From Owenia fusiformis (taxonomy: Eukaryota > Annelida > Polychaeta > Sabellida > Oweniidae): a stretch of DNA of 64,000 nucleotides. The position numbers were made by a program, and so were the translations under genes. Shown one piece after another: positions 1-14,600 of the stretch; the stretch's first letter is position 1; each line of letters begins with the position of its first letter. Location: positions 30,060,166-30,124,165 of the forward strand of contig CAIIXF020000011.1 in the NCBI GenBank assembly GCA_903813345.2, given 5' to 3'. Below the pieces are notes generated by a model. It was not told the DNA's origin. It did not search any database and saw nothing but the letters and a program-made list of their open reading frames with translations.

Positions 1-2525
1 CACTTAATTTTTCTTTGACGATTTGGTGCCATTAATGCTAATTACCTTGCCTGTTTCTTGCTTGGCTATGCCTATAAACGTGTTTGAGTTTTTTTACACA
101 GATATGAAGATAGGGTCATCGTGTACTACACTTTGTAACCTATTTAACTTCGACATGAGGGGTGTGTTATAAATCATTTGAGAGGGGTTAATAATACAGG
201 TACATCTTGAAGGCCATGTTTCCTCTACACGCAATTGTCACATGTATTTTTACAAAGGCTAAGATTTAATTTTATGTGACACCATATAATGTTAACTCAG
301 TTACCTCATTTAAAAGTGATCACAGTCAGAATTCTCTCACATCTCAATGTAGACTATGTCAGCTTGATGTCAGCTTGACATGGTTCAGGGTTAGGCAGCT
401 TGAACTTTATGTAAGGGCATGGTCATTGTGATAAAAATGTGATATATTTTTAATTTATTTGTGTCTCTATTGTTTTGATAATGTATTTATGTAGGTTAAC
501 AGTTTGCAGTGCAATAGTTCAGTGTTGGTTCAAATTATATGTTTAAGGAAAATTTTATCAATTGCATTCAGAGAAGGGGGATTTCCTGGTCTCATTTTTA
601 ATGCTCATCATATTTTTTAGAGTGTGTAACAAAAAAAAGATTATAATAAGCATATGAATAATATGAAATCAATAAAAATGACTTGCCTGGCAAGCATTTC
701 TAATGAAAAAATTATTTTTAAAAGAGCTTATTGTAAGATTGGGATAACAATAATAAAACTTCAATGTCAGACAATCATTTGAACTAACCATCAATGAAAT
801 TTATGATCTCATAAATATAACTGAAGTGATCCTGAATTGCCATTGGCAACTGGCAAGCCAAATTATCCTCTTACTATTACAGATATTTGGACAGTTTTGA
901 TTCAGATATAGATCTTAATAATCTCATCTTGTATGTCCTTTTTTGTGAGTTTGAATGAGATATGAATTTGAAATTTAAAAATTGTTTTCTTTTATTGACT
1001 TAAATGTTAATTGAAGGGGTTCTAAATGATCAATGAATATACGAGTAAACCAGGGGGATGAAGGTTTTAAATTTCCATTGACTCCAATGTTAATTGTTCC
1101 GCTAAAATACCTTAATTTATGATTGTGAGGTTTTTCTAGCTTAACAGCATTAATATTCACTGTTTCACAATAATGTACTTAACAAGTTGCACAATATATT
1201 ATCATTGGCATAGCAGGTCTACTACATACATGTACAAGAATAGAAATTGATTTACACATCCAGTTATAGGAAGTGAAACATTAACCCTTCATCTGAACGT
1301 ACCTATATTAGATAACCTTCAAGAGTTATGAAACACCATTTGATAAATTGATTGTTATCATAATTCCAGTTGGAATTATTCCATGTTATTTCTCTCAAAA
1401 GCATGGAATATTTTGACCATGTTGAAAGGTTAAATTCAAGATGTGGCATAGATCACGTAGCTCAACTGATATAGGACATAAAATACGAATACTACCACCA
1501 TCTGGTATTTCGTCTAGCCTACTGCATTTACTCATGTACGTAGCAGTATTTCACAATCATCAATGAAACTCTTCTTTACTATTGTTGACTTAAGGGTTTT
1601 GTTGTATTTGAACTAGTTTTGAATTAAAGTACAGTCTACTTTTCTGGGTTAAAGATTCTCGGTACAGTAAAACCTTCCACATTGAACTGTGTGGCGACCA
1701 TCTATACTTTAAATATTGGGAGGTGGTCTGATAACATGGGAGTCAATGGGATGGGTTCTCCACATTCTTTACATATTGAGTAGTAGATTAATCGGTAAAA
1801 TATGTATTAATGGTAGGATCAGACTGCTGTAGAAATAAAGTGGTAGAATGAAAGTGTCCCTGAAAAATAATGATTTGAAACTGGTTTTCATTGAAACCAA
1901 GTGGTAGAGAGTTGATTCACCACTCTACACGTACTGAATAATAGAGAACTGGAAGTGTTCGCGGTTAGAAGAATTCACTGTGTACAGTAGAAAGTTGTTC
2001 AACATAATGTGTTCACTGTTAACATATTCAGAAGTTTTACTGTATACAGATATATAGATGTAGACTGATATTGAAGAGCAAATGTTTCCTGTTTGAGGAG
2101 ACATTAACAAAGTCATGTACAACCAGAGAGCCATGTTGATCCAGACAAAGCTTATGCATACAAGTTACCTGATTTTGCATACTGAGCCCTTTCTTTGATA
2201 TGGAGGGAACAAGAATTTGAGTACTGGAATTCTTTGAAATATCACATATGTCAGTTTTATGGACAGTATTTTGGATTTTAAAGCTATAAGGAATACTTAT
2301 CCCAAATTCTTGATTCTTGTATTCTAAAAACCATCATTATCCCACTGAGTGAATATTAGTAGGGATATAGAAAAGCTGTCTGTTCATCCGTCTGTCCATC
2401 CATTTTTCTTTGTTTGTCCATTCCTGTCCATTTGATAGGTCAATGATGACTGATTTGATAATTGTTTTGTTTGGTGTGATTTGCTACTTCTAGCTTCTAG
2501 TTATATTTTAATCTATCTGTTTCAG
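1..2525. other. Upstream intron sequence of GOGAT, no exon recognised
   Basis: The first visible exon starts at a splice acceptor, so this stretch should be intron. I looked for a CGVGF-type catalytic Cys exon in the plus strand and did not find one. Apart from a transposon-end fragment from about 2338, I see only AT-rich non-coding sequence. Confidence 0.6.
2338..2445 (+). mobile_element. Left-end fragment of a HINE-like family-A element
   Basis: ATTATCCCACTGAG, then AGTAGGGATATAGAAAAGC and a TCCG/TCTG-like run, copy the left end of the elements at 9743 and 36429. No core repeats or right end follow. Confidence 0.5.
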
Positions 2526-2656
2526 ATTCTGCGCGACTCGCAGACTATGTTGGAGCGCATGCAACATAGGGGTGCGTGTGGATGTGACAATGACACGGGG
2601 GATGGCGCTGGTGTCATGACAGCTATACCACATGAACTTTATGCCAAATTCTTAAG
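2526..2656 (+). CDS. GOGAT exon 1 of window (residues 1-44)
   Basis: Follows a ttcag acceptor, starts in phase 0 and ends AG|gtaag. Encodes [12 protein letters not shown], then the glutaminase loop [16 protein letters not shown]. The catalytic Cys of the family normally sits about 20 residues further upstream, in a missing exon. Confidence 0.95.
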
Positions 2657-5600
2657 GTAAGAAAAACACTTCTCTCAGAAACAGGAATTTGGGTATTTTA
2701 GATAGATATTATAGGTATTTAGGATGAAGAGGTATTCAAAATGAAGACATCTCTTCGGTGGAGAACACTTAACTTAGATGAGCACCTCTCTATGGAAAGA
2801 GTTGGGAAAACATCCACTTTGTATTAATTTTTTGAATTTTTCATGAGACTCATATGTGTTGTATTTATCTAATATGTTGTGATTTTCGTTTTCAGGGACA
2901 AATATGAGCTTGAGCTGCCAGCACCAGGCAGTTATGCTACTGGTATCATCTTTATGAACAGAGATACATTTGACCAGTGTGAGCAGATCTTTGAGACTGT
3001 TGCTAGTGACTGCGGACTAGAGGTTTGTATTCTGGATATGTGGGTTGGCTGGGGATGTAGACTTTGTTTTAAAAAGAGGATGTAAAAGTCTTTTGGAGGG
3101 TATGGTGTAACATATGGAGTAGGGGGATGTAATAGCGGGAATATAGCGGAGTATTGAGCAAATCCCCCTGATCAAAACCAAAAAACTAAACCCTCCTTGG
3201 TAAAAGCTGGCTAGTGGTTTAACAAAAACCTGCTTGACTATAAATCTAGTTAGTCTACTTTCATCTTAATCAGTTGCTGTTTTATGAGTGTAGATGCAGT
3301 GTTTGCTCAACTTATATATCCGCATACTTGATACAGCATTAAATGAAACCTTCTTACCCATGTCTGAAACTATATCAAATTTGATATGAATTGATTAAAT
3401 CAGATGATGTACTGAAGATATTATAAGGAGGCATTACTGGAGATTGAGTGAGAATGCAATTCACTTACAGCTGATTAAATCCCTGAATAAAAATATTTGA
3501 GGAATGTAAAATTGAGTAAGACAGCAACAAAAATAGTAGAGTCTGCTGAATCTGTTCACTAAATTATCAAAATACTAAAAGCAAAAATGGCAGCCTTTTG
3601 AGAGAACTCCATTAAATAATCAAGATTTATTATCCATTTTACATGTGGGCAGAAGTGTATTATGGATTGTGTGTTTGATACGATCAGTTAAACATAGCTT
3701 AAGTGTGGGCTGGGTACTTACTTAATACTTTTACTTGTCAAGTAACTGTTTTATAGTATGTAACATTGACTCACACACAGTAACCTGGTAACCAAATTTA
3801 AAATGAAACTCCTTCAAAATATGAAAGTAATTTAGAATTTAATTTGATTATTAAAATAATTTTCTTTTTATCAGTTCATCAATATTAACTTTATATATTC
3901 ACCTCTTTGTGAATTTAATTCAAATTGACCATGTAAGTAAAATATTAAATAACTTATGCCTTATAATTTTAATGTTAACAATAGTTGTCTTGTTATAAAA
4001 AAATTTGTATTTTCAGGTTCTGAAATGGCGAACTGTCCCCACAAACTCTGGTGTGCTAGGACGTGTAGCTCTGGCCAAGGAACCAGTCATGAGACAGGTA
4101 GGTGCCGTAAAATTGTGTCGGGAAAATCATGCTTGAGAAAATGAGTTCTCTTGAGGTGTTCTTCAGAGAGATGACATGGTCAATGGAAGAAGTGTTTACT
4201 TGAGAGGTGTGTCCATCAGACTTATAAATATGATCAATACATGTGTTCACTAGATGTGGATTCAGTATAGAGTATTGTTTACTAGAGATGAAGTATGTAG
4301 ATGTGTTCATCAGACTTACTTGCATGATCAATACATGTGTTCACTAGAGGTGAATTCAGTATAGAGTATTGTTTTGTAGAGTAGTGAAGTATGTAGATGT
4401 GTTCATCAGACTTACTTGCATGATCAATACATGTGTTCACTAGAGGTGGATTCAGTATAGAGTATTGTTTACTAGAGATGAAGTATGTAGATGTGTTCAT
4501 CAGACTTACTTGCATGATCAATACATGTGTTCACTAGAGGTGGATTCAGTATAGAGTATTGTTTTGTAGAGTAGTGAAGTATGTAGATGTGTTCATCAGA
4601 CTTACTTGCATGATCAATACATGTGTTCACTAGAGGTGGATTCAGTATAGAGTATTGTTTTGTAGAGTAGTGAAGTATGTAGATGTGTTCATCAGACTTA
4701 CTTGCATGATCAATACATGTGTTCACTAGAGGTGGATTCAGTATAGAGTATTGTTTACTAGAGATGAAGTATGTAGATGTGTTCATCAGACTTACTTGCA
4801 TGATCAATACATGTGTTCACTAGAGGTGGATTCAGTATAGAGTATTGTTTACTAGAGATGAAGTATGTAGATGTGTTCATCAGACTTACTTGCATGATCA
4901 ATACATGTGTTCACTAGAGGTGGATTCAGTATAGAGTATTGTTTACTAGAGATGAAGTATGTAGATGTGTTCATCAGACTTACTTGCATGATCAATACAT
5001 GTGTTCACTAGAGGTGAATTCAGTATAGAGTATTGTTTTGTAGAGTAGTGAAGTATGTAGATGTGTTCATCAGACTTACTTGCATGATCAATACATGTGT
5101 TCACTAGAGGTGAATTCAGTATAGAGTATTGTTTTCTAGAGATGAAGTATGTAGATGTGTTCATCAGACTTACTTGCATGATCAATACATGTGTTCACTA
5201 GAGGTGAATTCAGTATAGAGTATTGTTTTCTAGAGATGAAGTATGTAGATGTGTTCATCAGACTTACTTGCATGATCAATACATGTGTTCACTAGAGGTG
5301 GATTCAGTATAGAGTATTGTTTACTAGAGATGAAGTATGTAGATGTGTTCATCAGACTTACTTGCATGATCAATACATGTGTTCACTAGAGGTGAATTCA
5401 GTATAGAGTATTGTTTTCTAGAGATGAAGTATGTAGATGTGTTCATCAGACTTACTTGCATGATCAATACATGTGTTCACTAGAGGTGAATTCAGTATAG
5501 AGTATTGTTTTCTAGAGATGAAGTATTTAGATGTGTTCATTTTAGAGCAGAGTTGTATTCTCTACAGAGAAATGTTCAGATGGAAGTGTTCTTAGATATA

Positions 5601-8600
5601 GATGTGTTCCATACAGATACATAAACAAACTTGTTCCCAATAGGCAAGTGTCCACAAGTGAGAGGTTTTTACAATCACAACAACATATATAAGACATTCC
5701 CCTGGGGCATTAAGCTTTGATAGTTTCCCTAAAGGCATTCACTCTTTTTAATAGGTGTTTATCGAATGAAGAATTTATGATAACTTCAAAAGTTAAGATC
5801 ACCTTGGCCTCAGACTAGGAGAATCAATACATCTGCCTGGATATTGCAGATATTTCAATATACTGTTGCAATTCTACTGATAGTGTCACTGATCTTATTT
5901 GTATGTTTTATAATATTGTTTAGATATGGAATTGTCTTGTTCAAAGCCACTTTAGTCACTCTGAGTAGGACAGGGAGAATGGGAGGGGGCGGGTTGGTGG
6001 GGGAGGGGGGGGAGGGGGGGGCAGTGTTTTACATGTGTTTTTCATTGTACTTTTCAATTGCATATCTAGGGGTCAGGTCAGTAGATCAACTCGTAATGAT
6101 TTTTAGATTACATCGGCATGGGTGAGCTATTGTTATCGCCCATTTGTTTTTTCTTAATTCCTAACATCTCCCTGAGTAGGAAACTTTCATTGTTGTTTCT
6201 AAATATAAACCCAATTCAAATTCAAACATAAACCCCATGGATACAAGAAATCAATGGCAGTACAAAATGAAATTGGTTTTTATGTCAATTTACACTACAG
6301 TCACCATTTTTATCATTGTTCAGTGTCTGGCATTTGAAAGGAATGGTTATATTTTTATAATTACATATCGGTATCATTTTTAAAATGTCTTTTTATGTCA
6401 CCACCAGAAGTATTATAGTCTCCAACTTTTTGTGGATTGTGTTTGGCAGTCAGTGTTTTGGGGGTTAGTGTTTGGCAGTCGGTATCTGTAACAAATGGCA
6501 GGTGGTGACATTTTGCATGTTAATGCCTTGTCTAGTTTTACCCTTATCCTCAAATAAGCCTAATCGTGTCTTGTGACAGAAGTCAATGTATGATGCAACC
6601 CGTTATCTGCCTCTCATCATGGTGAACCTCTGTTTGATAAAGCGTGGGTAGATCAGAGATGTAACTTCCTGATATAATATCCCGAAGATATCTTAGAGTT
6701 ATTGGCAATCATGGCATCGTTTATCACTTACCGCAACTTGTCTTTACATATCAGTTCCAATCAATCACTAATAGTGTCCCTTATGATATCAAAATTTATG
6801 ATAGAAAATTTTGTCATACATTTACTAGGCAATGTACAGGTATATGTATGTGTATAGGGCATGAACTAGTAAAGGCACCATCTATTTTTTCACCTGTGGT
6901 TTTACATAGAATGTCTTCATAGTTGAACTTTAAAAATTGTATTGATGGGTATTGATGGTTTTCAAGAGATGTAATTTTCAGACAGTCCCAAGCAAATTAT
7001 ACTCTTGTACCAATCAAGTCTAAAAGCATCCTTGGTCCAAGGGTATTTCACTTCTTTCCATATTGAATTGAGTAATAAATGAAGTCCTTTGAATGAAAGA
7101 TGGTCTAAAAGCTTTCTTTGAGAGTTCTATTACAGATCCATCAATCCCTAGGGTTGGGGAAGAAATTGGGGTTGTTGATTAAAGACTTGGAAATAATTTT
7201 CTTAGAGTTTCCTATTAGTATTGCCCCAAGCCCATATTTAACCTGTAATAGTAACAGCATTCTTAGAGATACGCTAACATTAACATGTTGTATTTCTCCA
7301 TACTGTTAAACCAGTGTATTCCTTCAGTCTGTCCTTCAGAAATAGCTTGATGGATCAAAATAGTACTGTTAAACCACTGTGTAAACAAATGACTGGACAT
7401 TATGTTATGGGGGTTTTGGATATAGAAAATATCCCAAAGGAAATATATATACCTGAAGGACCATAATTGAAAAAATCAGATATTAAGTATTTATTTACAT
7501 TGAAACCTGTATCATTGGTTTTACCTATAGAGGTGTTCCCCCTTACATGTTTTACTGTACTTATGTTATAATTATCTCCCTGCCACTTGGATAAGTATGG
7601 GATAATTTAATATATTCTTCATCCAATGATTAAACTGTCAATGATTTGTAAAATTGCTCACTGAACTGTCGGAATAATATTCAGCTGATGTATCAGACTT
7701 GGAATTTGGTTTTTCTTTCCTCATTTTATATTATCTGCTAGCTGCACACTAGCCATTCTTTCTGAAGTGAACTGTAGTGTTGTGTTTGTAGTCTTGTCCA
7801 AATCAACTGCGTTTTACAATATTAAAGCTATTATACAGAGAATGGCAAAGCCAGCAATGTTTAAGATTTTCCAACCAATGTGCCTTTTACTATTCAAAGT
7901 TTTTTTTTAAATGTCTGTATTTGATGAATTTAGGGATTTTTATTTTAGAAAATAGGAAGCGATGAAATGAGACAAAATGATACTGAATAAGATTGCTCCT
8001 TCCCCTAATTAAACCTAAAGTAACATTATTGTGAAAATGATCTTCCTGATTTGAAATTATTAAGTCCCAGACATTATCTCTGAGAAATGCTATAGCGATG
8101 ATACAAATTATATTTATGTATTCTGTTAGTTGTTTGTGTATTGGGATTAGCAAAGAAAATCTGTACTTTATCAATACAGCCAGTGAAGGTGACCTTGAAA
8201 CGAATAAGCCTTTGCAGAAGTTCTTATAAAAATTCCTCCAAATTACAAATCTACAGAGAATTCACTTCAAAAAAGAAAATTCACAAATCTGTCGTGTCAT
8301 CATGAATCTAGATTGATTAATGTCTACTTTTTATGAATACTGAAAAAACTACAAACACTCTACCATATCTTACTTGGGAGGACTAGAACCTGCACAGCTA
8401 AATCATTCTTCTCCCCCAGGAGATAGAGGGAGCAACTTGCCATCTTGCCAGTATCAACCCATATATTGTATTAAGTGAATTAATTTACTGAAGAGATTAT
8501 GTTATTAGCTAGTGCCCTTATCATCTCTCCCATCAATTTTGATTTTATGAGGGTTATAAGGGAACATGATTTAATTCTGCGTTTTCATTAAGTATTAATA

Positions 8601-11600
8601 GGCAATCATTATTTGAATAAAAGTGTGATGTTCTTTCACAAGGAAAATGTAAATACACTCAATGTGCAATGGAATGTATATTATGTATACAGTGTTGTAA
8701 TCATCACCTCTAGCTAGCATGTAGTTTATTATATGCGTTGCATTTACCTGTATATTCATTATTCTACTTCCTGGACCACCTGTTATCAAGAGTACTATCT
8801 AACAATGTTGAAAATGTCAATCTATTTTAACTGTTTTTTATGAGTTCAAGATGAAACCACTACGTTATGTTAAACTCGTTTATCATTTTGCCTTTCCATT
8901 GTTTGCTAATTCCTCCCATGTTAAAAATCTCATGTTACTGTTTGTGATAAAAAATCATTTTGGAGGAAATTATAATGTAAATGACATGTTAATTAATTTT
9001 CCTGATTTGTTATCCAAATTTTGGTTTGGTTTATAGTCATTAATCTCCAAGTGTAAGATTATGATTACTCTTGGTGGGAGATGCAATAACTGGTTGCCCT
9101 GGTTACCTGACATTCAAAATACCAGTAAACTACGAAGTTCAAATAAAGGTCAGAATGTGTCCGTAAATGCTGTGTAAAAACTAAAAAATCATGTTAAGGT
9201 GAAAAAATTTATAAAGAAATCCCTTTTTTAGTAAAAAAAAACCTGTATTTAAAGTTAAACACCTTCTTTTACCAGACCCAGTCAGGCCCGTAGCCAGGAT
9301 TTGCCAAGTGGGGGGGGGGGTCATTTTTCAGAAATTTCCTGGGGGGTTCTCATTTGACAATTTTGGCCCAAATATGGCTAAAATCACTTGAGAAGTGCTC
9401 AAAAAGGTGAAAAACTGCATGATTGTGAAATAATTTTTGGCGGGGGGGGGGGGGGGTTGCCCGAACCCTGCGAACCCCCCTGGCTACAGGCCTGCCAGTG
9501 ATGTTTAATGTTTATATGGCCATGTAATACACTGATGGAACTAACAGGTCTTAAAATAATTCCAATATTCTAAATTGTGTCGTTCATAAATGCTTTACTG
9601 TTTATTGTATCATTAGAGATAAGTTACAATGGCATTGTACAATAGAATATTATTTTTATTGTCTGTTACCATGGTAACCCATTCCAATATTATCACTTAT
9701 ATGAGTCTTGAGGGATGATCAACTGCCAGCGTTGATTTAGTTATCCCAACGAACGAAGTTCTGTAGGGATATAGTGAAGCCCTCCATCCGTCCGTCAGTC
9801 TGTCAGTCTGTCAGTTCGTCAGTCTGTCAGTCCGTCAGTCAGTCCGTCTGTCTGTCCGGAAGATAACTCGAATACTAGTCAACAGATTTTCTTCATGTTT
9901 GGTGGAAAGATGTATATTGGTGAACAGTTTTACGCAAAAAAATATTTTTCAAGATGGTTGCCAGTTTAAAAATGGCGGGAATTTTTCGCAAAAATCTTAT
10001 GTTTTTCATTTTAAACCAAAATAATAAATATTTTTATTTGAAATTTTGGTAGTATATTAACAACATCTATCTATTTCACATATATCCCGGGTTTTTCACC
10101 CTGACCCCCAGGGGCCGTAAATGGGGGATCGGGAAAACAGGAATTTGCGTTAATTTTGAGATGTTTTTGAAGTATAGCTTTATTATACTCAAATGAAAGG
10201 AAATTTAGAGTAGATTGCAAAAATTGTAATGTTTTTCTGATTCGGGCCTCAAAAAATTCAAAAATGGTCGCCTAATGCGGGATTTCGCAATTGTTTTCTG
10301 ATCTCTTAAAAGTATGGCTATATTATACTCAAATTGAAGGTATTTCAGAGTAGATCACAATTATGGCATTGTTTTTCTGATTTGCGCCTCTGAAAATTCA
10401 AAATGGCTGACTAGAGCAGAAATTCGTCATTACTTAGAGTTATCTTGAAAGTATGGTTACATGATACTTCAATGATTTAAAATATTTATTGAAGGTAAGA
10501 GTAGATGGTAAATATTACATTGTGACTGTACAGATTGATGATTTATATAGTGTTCGTTGGGATTTGCTACTCCGTGGAGTTGCCATTTTCTAGTTGATAA
10601 CTGTAGCAACATCTCTCTCAACAATGATCTTTCATCCTGTTGAAAAATAACTTTTTGAATGGGCCTTATAATTTGCTCAAATTATTTTTTTGTATTTTAC
10701 AGGTGTTTGTGACAGGACCCTATGAAGGACAAGAATTGAGAAAACAGGTATGTCTTTTTCATACTTTATGGTGGGGGATGGAAGATCTCTTTAGTTTTAT
10801 ACCTTATTTTAAAGTGCCCTTATACCTTATATTTGGGGGAAGTGTAAATCATCATCAAGCCTCATTTTGAAAGGTCCAACATTGAGTTGAATATTATGAA
10901 TTCTAATACCTTAGAAAAAGTGCAACATTTTTTTATGGTATTTGGAGCTCTAAATTACCAAACATAGTTTCTTGATATGCCTCCTCAATCTAAATATATT
11001 TTATTAATTACATTTTGATATAAAGATGAAATTAATCACTGATAAACTACATAAACATAGTAAAGCTATATCTACAAATGATACGTCGCATTTAGAAATT
11101 TGCCATAATTTCTGTAATTTTCCACTTGCCAAAAAAGTTACATCAGGCCAGTGTGTTGAACTGGCAGAACCACTCAATATTTGAAGACATGCCTTTCCCC
11201 TCTAATTAATGAATTCTCCTCCGCCAGATCTCAATAAATCCCATTATACTTAGCTTATTGGCAGATATATTGAGTTAGAACGCGATCCTCATCCATAATT
11301 TATAAAAGATCTTTGGGGATGACGTAAAACTGATTCTTGGTATTATATCCCATGAGGCTTGGGTGCATGCACTTCACCCTTCCAGTCATAATAATTACAA
11401 TCAAACTACCATGTTATTTTTAAATTCTAAAGTTCATTAAGGTCTAACTAATTGGTATTTTATGATTAATTAAGGTTCTTGTGGATTTATACTTTTATTT
11501 TCACCACAGTTCGATAAGGTTATCAGAGGTTCATTTCTGAATTACTGCAATAAACAAACAAAAAAAGTATGATATATATATATAGTGCTAGCTCTTTATT

Positions 11601-14600
11601 CGCAGACACATAACTTACCTATATATTTAGATTTATATATAATTCAAGGTCTACTGTTTCAAGGTAGAGGATTTACAGGCATGCTTTTGGCATGAGGAAG
11701 AAACATGTTCGTAATAAATAGTCTCTTTATATCAGTCTCAATGGCAGTGTCATTAAAATACTATTTTGTACTCTTTTTATGTTCATGATATTCTATATCA
11801 CACTCCTTTCATAAATAAATGAACTTAAATGCCTTTCTGACTTTAAATAAATGGTGTCATTTATTCAGTCTAAGTACACTGGTGCTAAAGTCGATTTTTG
11901 TTGACTTTAATTGGTTGATTTAGATCATTAACAGGAATAACGTCATTCTGTGCCGTTGAGAAGAAATATTTTTGCTCATTGACAAATCTTTCCATAATAC
12001 TTCTTAATCCTATAATTCACTTCTGTCGTATCATTTTATCAATAGAATGTCTCGAGTGTTTGAGACAATCTAAAAAGCTTTTCCTAATTGTTTCAACCTA
12101 CACAGATTTGTAATATCCACCACTGCGTATTGATCTGTAGATATTTACAAGAAAGTCCATGTACTGAACCACCATTGGAGAAACACAAAATCGCTTATCT
12201 TTTCCACTCATCTGACAACTTCTAATATATAATTGTAATTGTTATAATTTATGAAATTTTAATAACAATAATTATAATTAATATTATATAATATCAGATG
12301 TAAGTACATTATGTATTATACTGCATACATGTATTTTCACACATAGGCCTGTCATTTAAAGCTGTTATATGTAATCATATATCAGCATAATGACAGGTTA
12401 GTTGTCTAACATGTCATTAATACCATACTATCCTGAGGGCACCCTTAGATAAAGTCTCATTCATGGCAAGATGCAAAATAATAAAAATCGTGCAAAACAA
12501 TAAAAATTGTGGTAAAATAGTGAAATTAGCACAATATATTATAAATTGATCATATTTGAAGAAGATCATATTCTAGATTGTGGAAAAATTAAATTTAGGT
12601 ATTTAGATTGAGACAAAAATAATGTGATTGACGTGAACACATGTTTAAATCAGACAGGGTTCCAGACAAGTTGATCATGATGATTGACACTTATTTACAT
12701 ATTATATACATGTACATGTCAACTGTAAAGTTAGACTGACTCTTATTTAGTTGACATTTAGTTGACAGAGTTATTATGAGACAATTGATGGATTGTTCCC
12801 TGTATTGTAGCTAGTATTAAGAATATTGTCCAGAAAAATCAATTTGAGGTCAACATATTCTGAAAAGTCAAATATTAAAATTGTCTCTTTTATTACTATT
12901 TTATCAGCCTTTCCCCTTCTTCATCTCTATCATCTCTAACAAATCAAAAGCAACTTTGCCTTTTAGAAAATGAAAAATGAAACTGAATTTGAGTGAAATC
13001 ATAACCTATCACGACTCAGTTGCGTGTGATGTAAATGTAGAAATAAGTCTGAATAGTGTCCCATTGTTGAAAAAAGAAAGGCTCACCATCTTCGAGAGAG
13101 AATGGGATATATTCAGTTTGGCTACTTGTAAATGTGTTTATAACCCTGGCATCACATATGGTTTCACCTAATTCAACCAATTCATAAATCACTTATGCAT
13201 TCCTTCCTCCCATCAAGCCCATAGAGGATTTTTTTTTTGGGGGGGGGGCAAAAATTATTTCAAAATTATGCAGTTTATCACCATTCTGAGCGAACGATTT
13301 TGGGCCAAAGCCTGGAATTTCTTGAAAAATGACCCCCCTTATTTTGGTTATTTAAGGAAAAGATTGTTGAAGGGAAAACTATTATGCCTAATAATAATCA
13401 TGGCTGAAATTTCATACCAGGTTTCCAGTGCAGTGTGCAGATGTATGTTAGTCATTTAAAGCCAAGAGTCTTCTTATCAAAAGGACTCAAAATATTGTAA
13501 TGTGCACTTTTTAAATTCAATTGTTTTTTCCATTGTAAGACCAAAGAAATCATAAGAACAGTTACTTAGATTGACATTATAAAAGGCACTTTTGTGAAAT
13601 GGGACCCTGGTAAATTCAATAAAACAGGTACACATGTGTCAAGGTTTCAGATTGCATAATGGCATACCTAACAACATAACCCTTAATCCATTTTGTACAC
13701 GCAAAGTATGTCCATTGCTTTTCAAACATGTTACAATTAAATTATGAAAGCAGCAGAGTTTACTTTACTTTTATATAACCCAGCTTAGGTAAGTAATAAT
13801 GTAACAGAGCTGGCAGTATTCTATGTACTCTTGTTTCCCATCATTACCATAGATTCAACCTTACAGAGCTGGCAGTATTACTCTTGTTTCCCATGTATCT
13901 ATAGATACAACCTTAGTGCAGTACACATTAACCTACTCAGGCATTTTATTATCAGGACGGCTACATGAAGACATGATGTCTGACTGTATGCATTTGTAGT
14001 CTTATATCATACCTCTCTACCCCATTTTTTGGAACTCAATTAGGCAGACAATAGTAAAAGGGAAAACAGGGGCTTGATGTACTGGTAGATTTGATAATAG
14101 GGAGGTTAAGCCACATTTTAAGAGAACTGTATAATATTATGACCCTAAGGGATTACTTCCCCTTGCAATTGGTTTTTCCAGGGAACAAATATAACAACCC
14201 TTTCTTCTAGATGTACCTTTATACTTAATAGGGTAAATGATTATTAAGTACTGTATGGAGCTTAACCTCCTTGATGTAGAGACCCAGGGGCTTTAGGCGA
14301 GATTCAATATTCAGTTAGTCTTGCCAGTTTTCTTCCCTGAATCCCAATTAATGTTCCAACACCATTAAAATGCAGACAAGTGATTCTATAGGCCCGTCTT
14401 GTCTTGTATATCATTCCAACACTAATTATTAACCAGCTGTGTTTTTATTTTGAGAGGAGGGCAGGGGGGGGTACAGGGTCAGTCTCAGGTCTTTCATCTT
14501 GTACCTTACATCTAATATTTTTTCGTGATATGGGAGATTAGACACATAGGAACTGTGAGAGAGGGTTGGTTATGAAAATTATATAAGATTTTTTCTATCA

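Noticed and set aside
1680-1700. CTGTGTGGCGACC as a possible catalytic-Cys exon of GOGAT
   Set aside because: The translation does not give CGVGF and there are no fitting splice sites or flanking homology.
4056-5185. Several minus-strand ORFs beginning [14 protein letters not shown]
   Set aside because: They are translations of the 94-96 bp satellite and start again in each unit. They are not genes.
4216-5545. Regular repeats suggesting a CRISPR array
   Set aside because: There are no unique spacers; whole 94-96 bp units are tandem, and the genome is eukaryotic.
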